A stretch of DNA of 34,145 nucleotides from Bacteroidales bacterium (GTDB lineage: Bacteria; Bacteroidota; Bacteroidia; Bacteroidales; UBA932): NCBI GenBank assembly GCA_022653735.1, contig JALCSU010000024.1, forward strand, positions 1-34,145, given 5' to 3'. Within the stretch, counting starts at the first letter, position 1. Each line of letters starts with the position of its first letter. The position numbers and the translations under genes are program-made. Of the stretch, positions 33,073-34,145 are shown in pieces. Below the pieces are notes generated by a model. It made no database searches. It had not been told where the DNA came from and saw only the letters and a list, made by a program, of their open reading frames with translations.

Positions 33073-33657
33073 GAGTGGTGGAATTTCGCAAAGTGCTGTC
33101 GGAGTATGTCCTTCCGGAGGCTCTGCAAAGGTGTGTCGGTCGACAACGTGACTCTTGGGAGGCCTCGATGTCGAGACAGGCCCTTCCCTACGCACTTCTG
33201 TGCAGCCTGCCTCGACAGCATTCTGCGAGACACGTTTTCCGGAGGGTTTGAATATACGTATGCGATTCTTTATTCGCATCATCGACAAGGTTTTGTGAAA
33301 CCTTGAAGAGAGGTTGTGACTATTCACAATCGTAGGCAACGGTGATATTAATTATTAAATAGTTCGGCGAGAGACAGAGTTTGTCGGCGAAGTAAATCGT
33401 AGGCAACGGTGATATTCATTATAAGGGCCAAGGACACATATTCTCATTGCCGACCCCCTTTCTGTGAACTGGGTGGGCAACGCAGTCCTTCATTACAAGC
33501 CAGCCGGTGGCACTATGCCGTTGCCGATAAATGTAATTCTCTCGTACTTCTGGGCGAGGGCATGGATGAACCCTTTGTGACTACAGCGATCACAGTGACT
33601 ACAGCGTTACCGGAAGCCCCGTTTTTCCTAAGTGAAAGACAGGCCACGAGAAGAGCG
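33073..33657. other. Structured non-coding region with direct repeats
   Basis: No gene is supported. An imperfect 12-bp inverted repeat, TGTCGAGACAGG (33169-33180) and CCTGCCTCGACA (33206-33217), encloses a GCAC/GTGC hairpin. Two more hairpins follow: ATGCGA/TCGCAT (33260-33279) and AAGGTTT/AAACCTT (33287-33304). A 22-bp direct repeat starting AATCGTAGGCAACGG is found at 33328-33349 and 33395-33416. An 18-base tandem period with GTGACTACAGCG occurs at 33577-33606. Confidence 0.5.
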
Positions 33658-33693
33658 AAAAAGTCCTGAACATATTCATGTTCAGGACTTTTT
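33658..33693 (-). terminator. Terminator of tRNA-Ser(GGA)
   Basis: The perfect 16-bp inverted repeat AAAAAGTCCTGAACAT/ATGTTCAGGACTTTTT has an ATTC loop and directly follows the 3' end of the tRNA on the minus strand, ending in TTTTT. Confidence 0.9.
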
Positions 33694-33694
33694 G

Positions 33695-33782
33695 CGGAGA
33701 GACCGAGATTCGAACTCGGGAAACCCTTTGGGAGTTTACACGCTTTCCAGGCGTGCCTCTTAAGCCACTCGAGCATCTCTCC
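33695..33782 (-). tRNA. tRNA-Ser (anticodon GGA)
   Basis: This is an 88-base class II tRNA on the minus strand. The acceptor arms GGAGAGA and TCTCTCC pair fully, the discriminator is G, the anticodon loop CTGGAAA gives GGA, and the long variable arm (with CTCCCAAAGGG) is typical of serine tRNAs. CCA is not encoded. An ORF covering it on the same strand is a shadow. Confidence 0.95.
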
Positions 33783-33793
33783 AGTAACCAGTG

Positions 33794-33820
33794 AGTCCCG
33801 TTCCAAACGGGAACGGGACT
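33794..33820 (-). terminator. Hairpin between the aldo/keto reductase gene and the tRNA
   Basis: AGTCCCGTTCC (33794-33804) pairs perfectly with GGAACGGGACT (33810-33820). It lies in the leader of the tRNA transcript, downstream of the reductase stop. No T-run follows, so it may be a processing or folding element instead of a true terminator. Confidence 0.45.
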
Positions 33821-33821
33821 G

Positions 33822-33853
33822 CAAATATAGGAATAATCCTTAATATCTTGAAA
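33822..33853 (-). promoter_or_regulatory. Promoter of tRNA-Ser(GGA)
   Basis: On the minus strand, TTTC (33853-33850), 20 bases and TATATTTG (33829-33822) give an exact -7 box and the same spacing as at the other tRNA-Ser. The tRNA begins 40 bases later. Confidence 0.6.
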
Positions 33854-33877
33854 TTTTTTATCGCCTGCGGAAAATCC

Positions 33878-34145
33878 TTACAGCGTGTTCTGCTTTAGTT
33901 TTTCGATGTATCGGTCGATCTGGCGCATCCTTTTCGGGATTTCAATGCTCTGAGGACAGTGAATCACACACTGGTTGCATCCGGTGCAGTGGCTGGCCTG
34001 CCTGTCGGATGGGATGGCCCTGTCGTAGCCTACCAAGAATGCCCTGCGCAGCTTGTCATAGTTTTCCTGCTCCTTCGTCTGGGCAAAATCACCGTTGTTG
34101 ATGCAATTATTGTAATATTTGAATATTCCAGGAATATCCAGCCCG
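33878..34145 (-). CDS. Aldo/keto reductase with ferredoxin-type tail, C-terminal part
   Basis: The last 88 codons of a gene that enters from the right edge read GLDIPGIFKYYNNCINNGDF, then HCTGCNQCVIHCPQSIEIPKRM, ending in EKLKQNTL. The CxxCxxCxxxCP motif binds a 4Fe-4S cluster. This combination is the C-terminus of the iron-sulfur aldo/keto reductase family (full proteins are about 400-460 residues) that is common in anaerobic Bacteroidota. These are presumed NAD(P)H- or ferredoxin-linked carbonyl reductases of unknown substrate. The catalytic barrel lies outside the window. Confidence 0.9.
   Translation of the reverse strand, partial: GLDIPGIFKYYNNCINNGDFAQTKEQENYDKLRRAFLVGYDRAIPSDRQASHCTGCNQCVIHCPQSIEIPKRMRQIDRYIEKLKQNTL

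Noticed and set aside
33328..33416. CRISPR array
   Set aside because: There are only two copies of a 22-bp sequence with a 45-base gap, no further units and no cas genes in the window.
33513..33824. ORF on the minus strand across the second tRNA
   Set aside because: It covers tRNA-Ser(GGA) and both hairpins around it and has no independent support.

Overview
The window looks like chromosomal DNA of an anaerobic Bacteroidales bacterium (phylum Bacteroidota). The evidence is a SusC/SusD pair followed by surface lipoproteins, many lipobox signal peptides of the short Bacteroidales type, rubredoxin, an aldo/keto reductase with a ferredoxin tail, starts mostly without Shine-Dalgarno sequences, and promoters of the Bacteroidota form TTTG-N19/20-TAnnTTTG. 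The best example of that promoter lies in front of tRNA-Ser(UGA). I cannot name the genus.

Region 1 (1-9430) is ordinary core and nutrient-uptake DNA: the 3' end of lspA, then a five-gene operon on the + strand (SusC-type TonB-dependent transporter, SusD-type lipoprotein, zinc metallopeptidase lipoprotein, DUF4302-type lipoprotein, BACON-domain lipoprotein). There is no glycoside hydrolase, so a peptide or protein ligand is more likely than a glycan. The last two lipoproteins seem to share a C-terminal module.

Region 2 (9429-33782) is a mosaic accessory region bracketed by two tRNA-Ser genes, UGA on the left and GGA on the right. It starts with integration-scar-like sequence (a 19-bp inverted repeat and two tRNA-3'-end-like fragments). 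Next comes a leftward three-gene operon: a PLD-nuclease/SNF2-helicase fusion, an Eco57I-class DNA methyltransferase and a small unknown protein. This has the look of a two-component translocating restriction-modification or anti-phage system. Its promoter carries a palindromic operator-like site. Divergently transcribed are a frameshifted small ORF, an unknown 223-aa protein and a short agmatine-deiminase/peptidyl-arginine-deiminase family protein. Further right are conjugative-element debris (unknown 306-aa protein, broken lipoprotein, HU protein, zinc-ribbon protein, two small proteins), a lipoprotein gene whose promoter spacer holds a run of 12 G (a likely phase-variation switch), and an Abi_2/HEPN abortive-infection gene. 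Then follow a phage tail-gene fragment, a dead copy of a DUF4468-type gene, DoxX, rubredoxin, and an FtsX-like permease with a recognisable sigma-54 promoter and paired upstream activator sites. The right end holds an IS3 remnant, a small RHH-like protein, two phage-type genes, the intact DUF4468-type gene, a frameshifted gene, and about 0.9 kb of repeats and hairpins.

Region 3 (33783-34145) returns to core DNA: tRNA-Ser(GGA) with its promoter and terminator, and the C-terminal end of an iron-sulfur aldo/keto reductase.

The strongest candidates for something not well described are the helicase/methyltransferase operon with its third gene and divergent deiminase neighbours, the poly-G promoter switch, the sigma-54 control of the FtsX permease, and two structured non-coding repeat regions (29290-29433 and 33160-33420).
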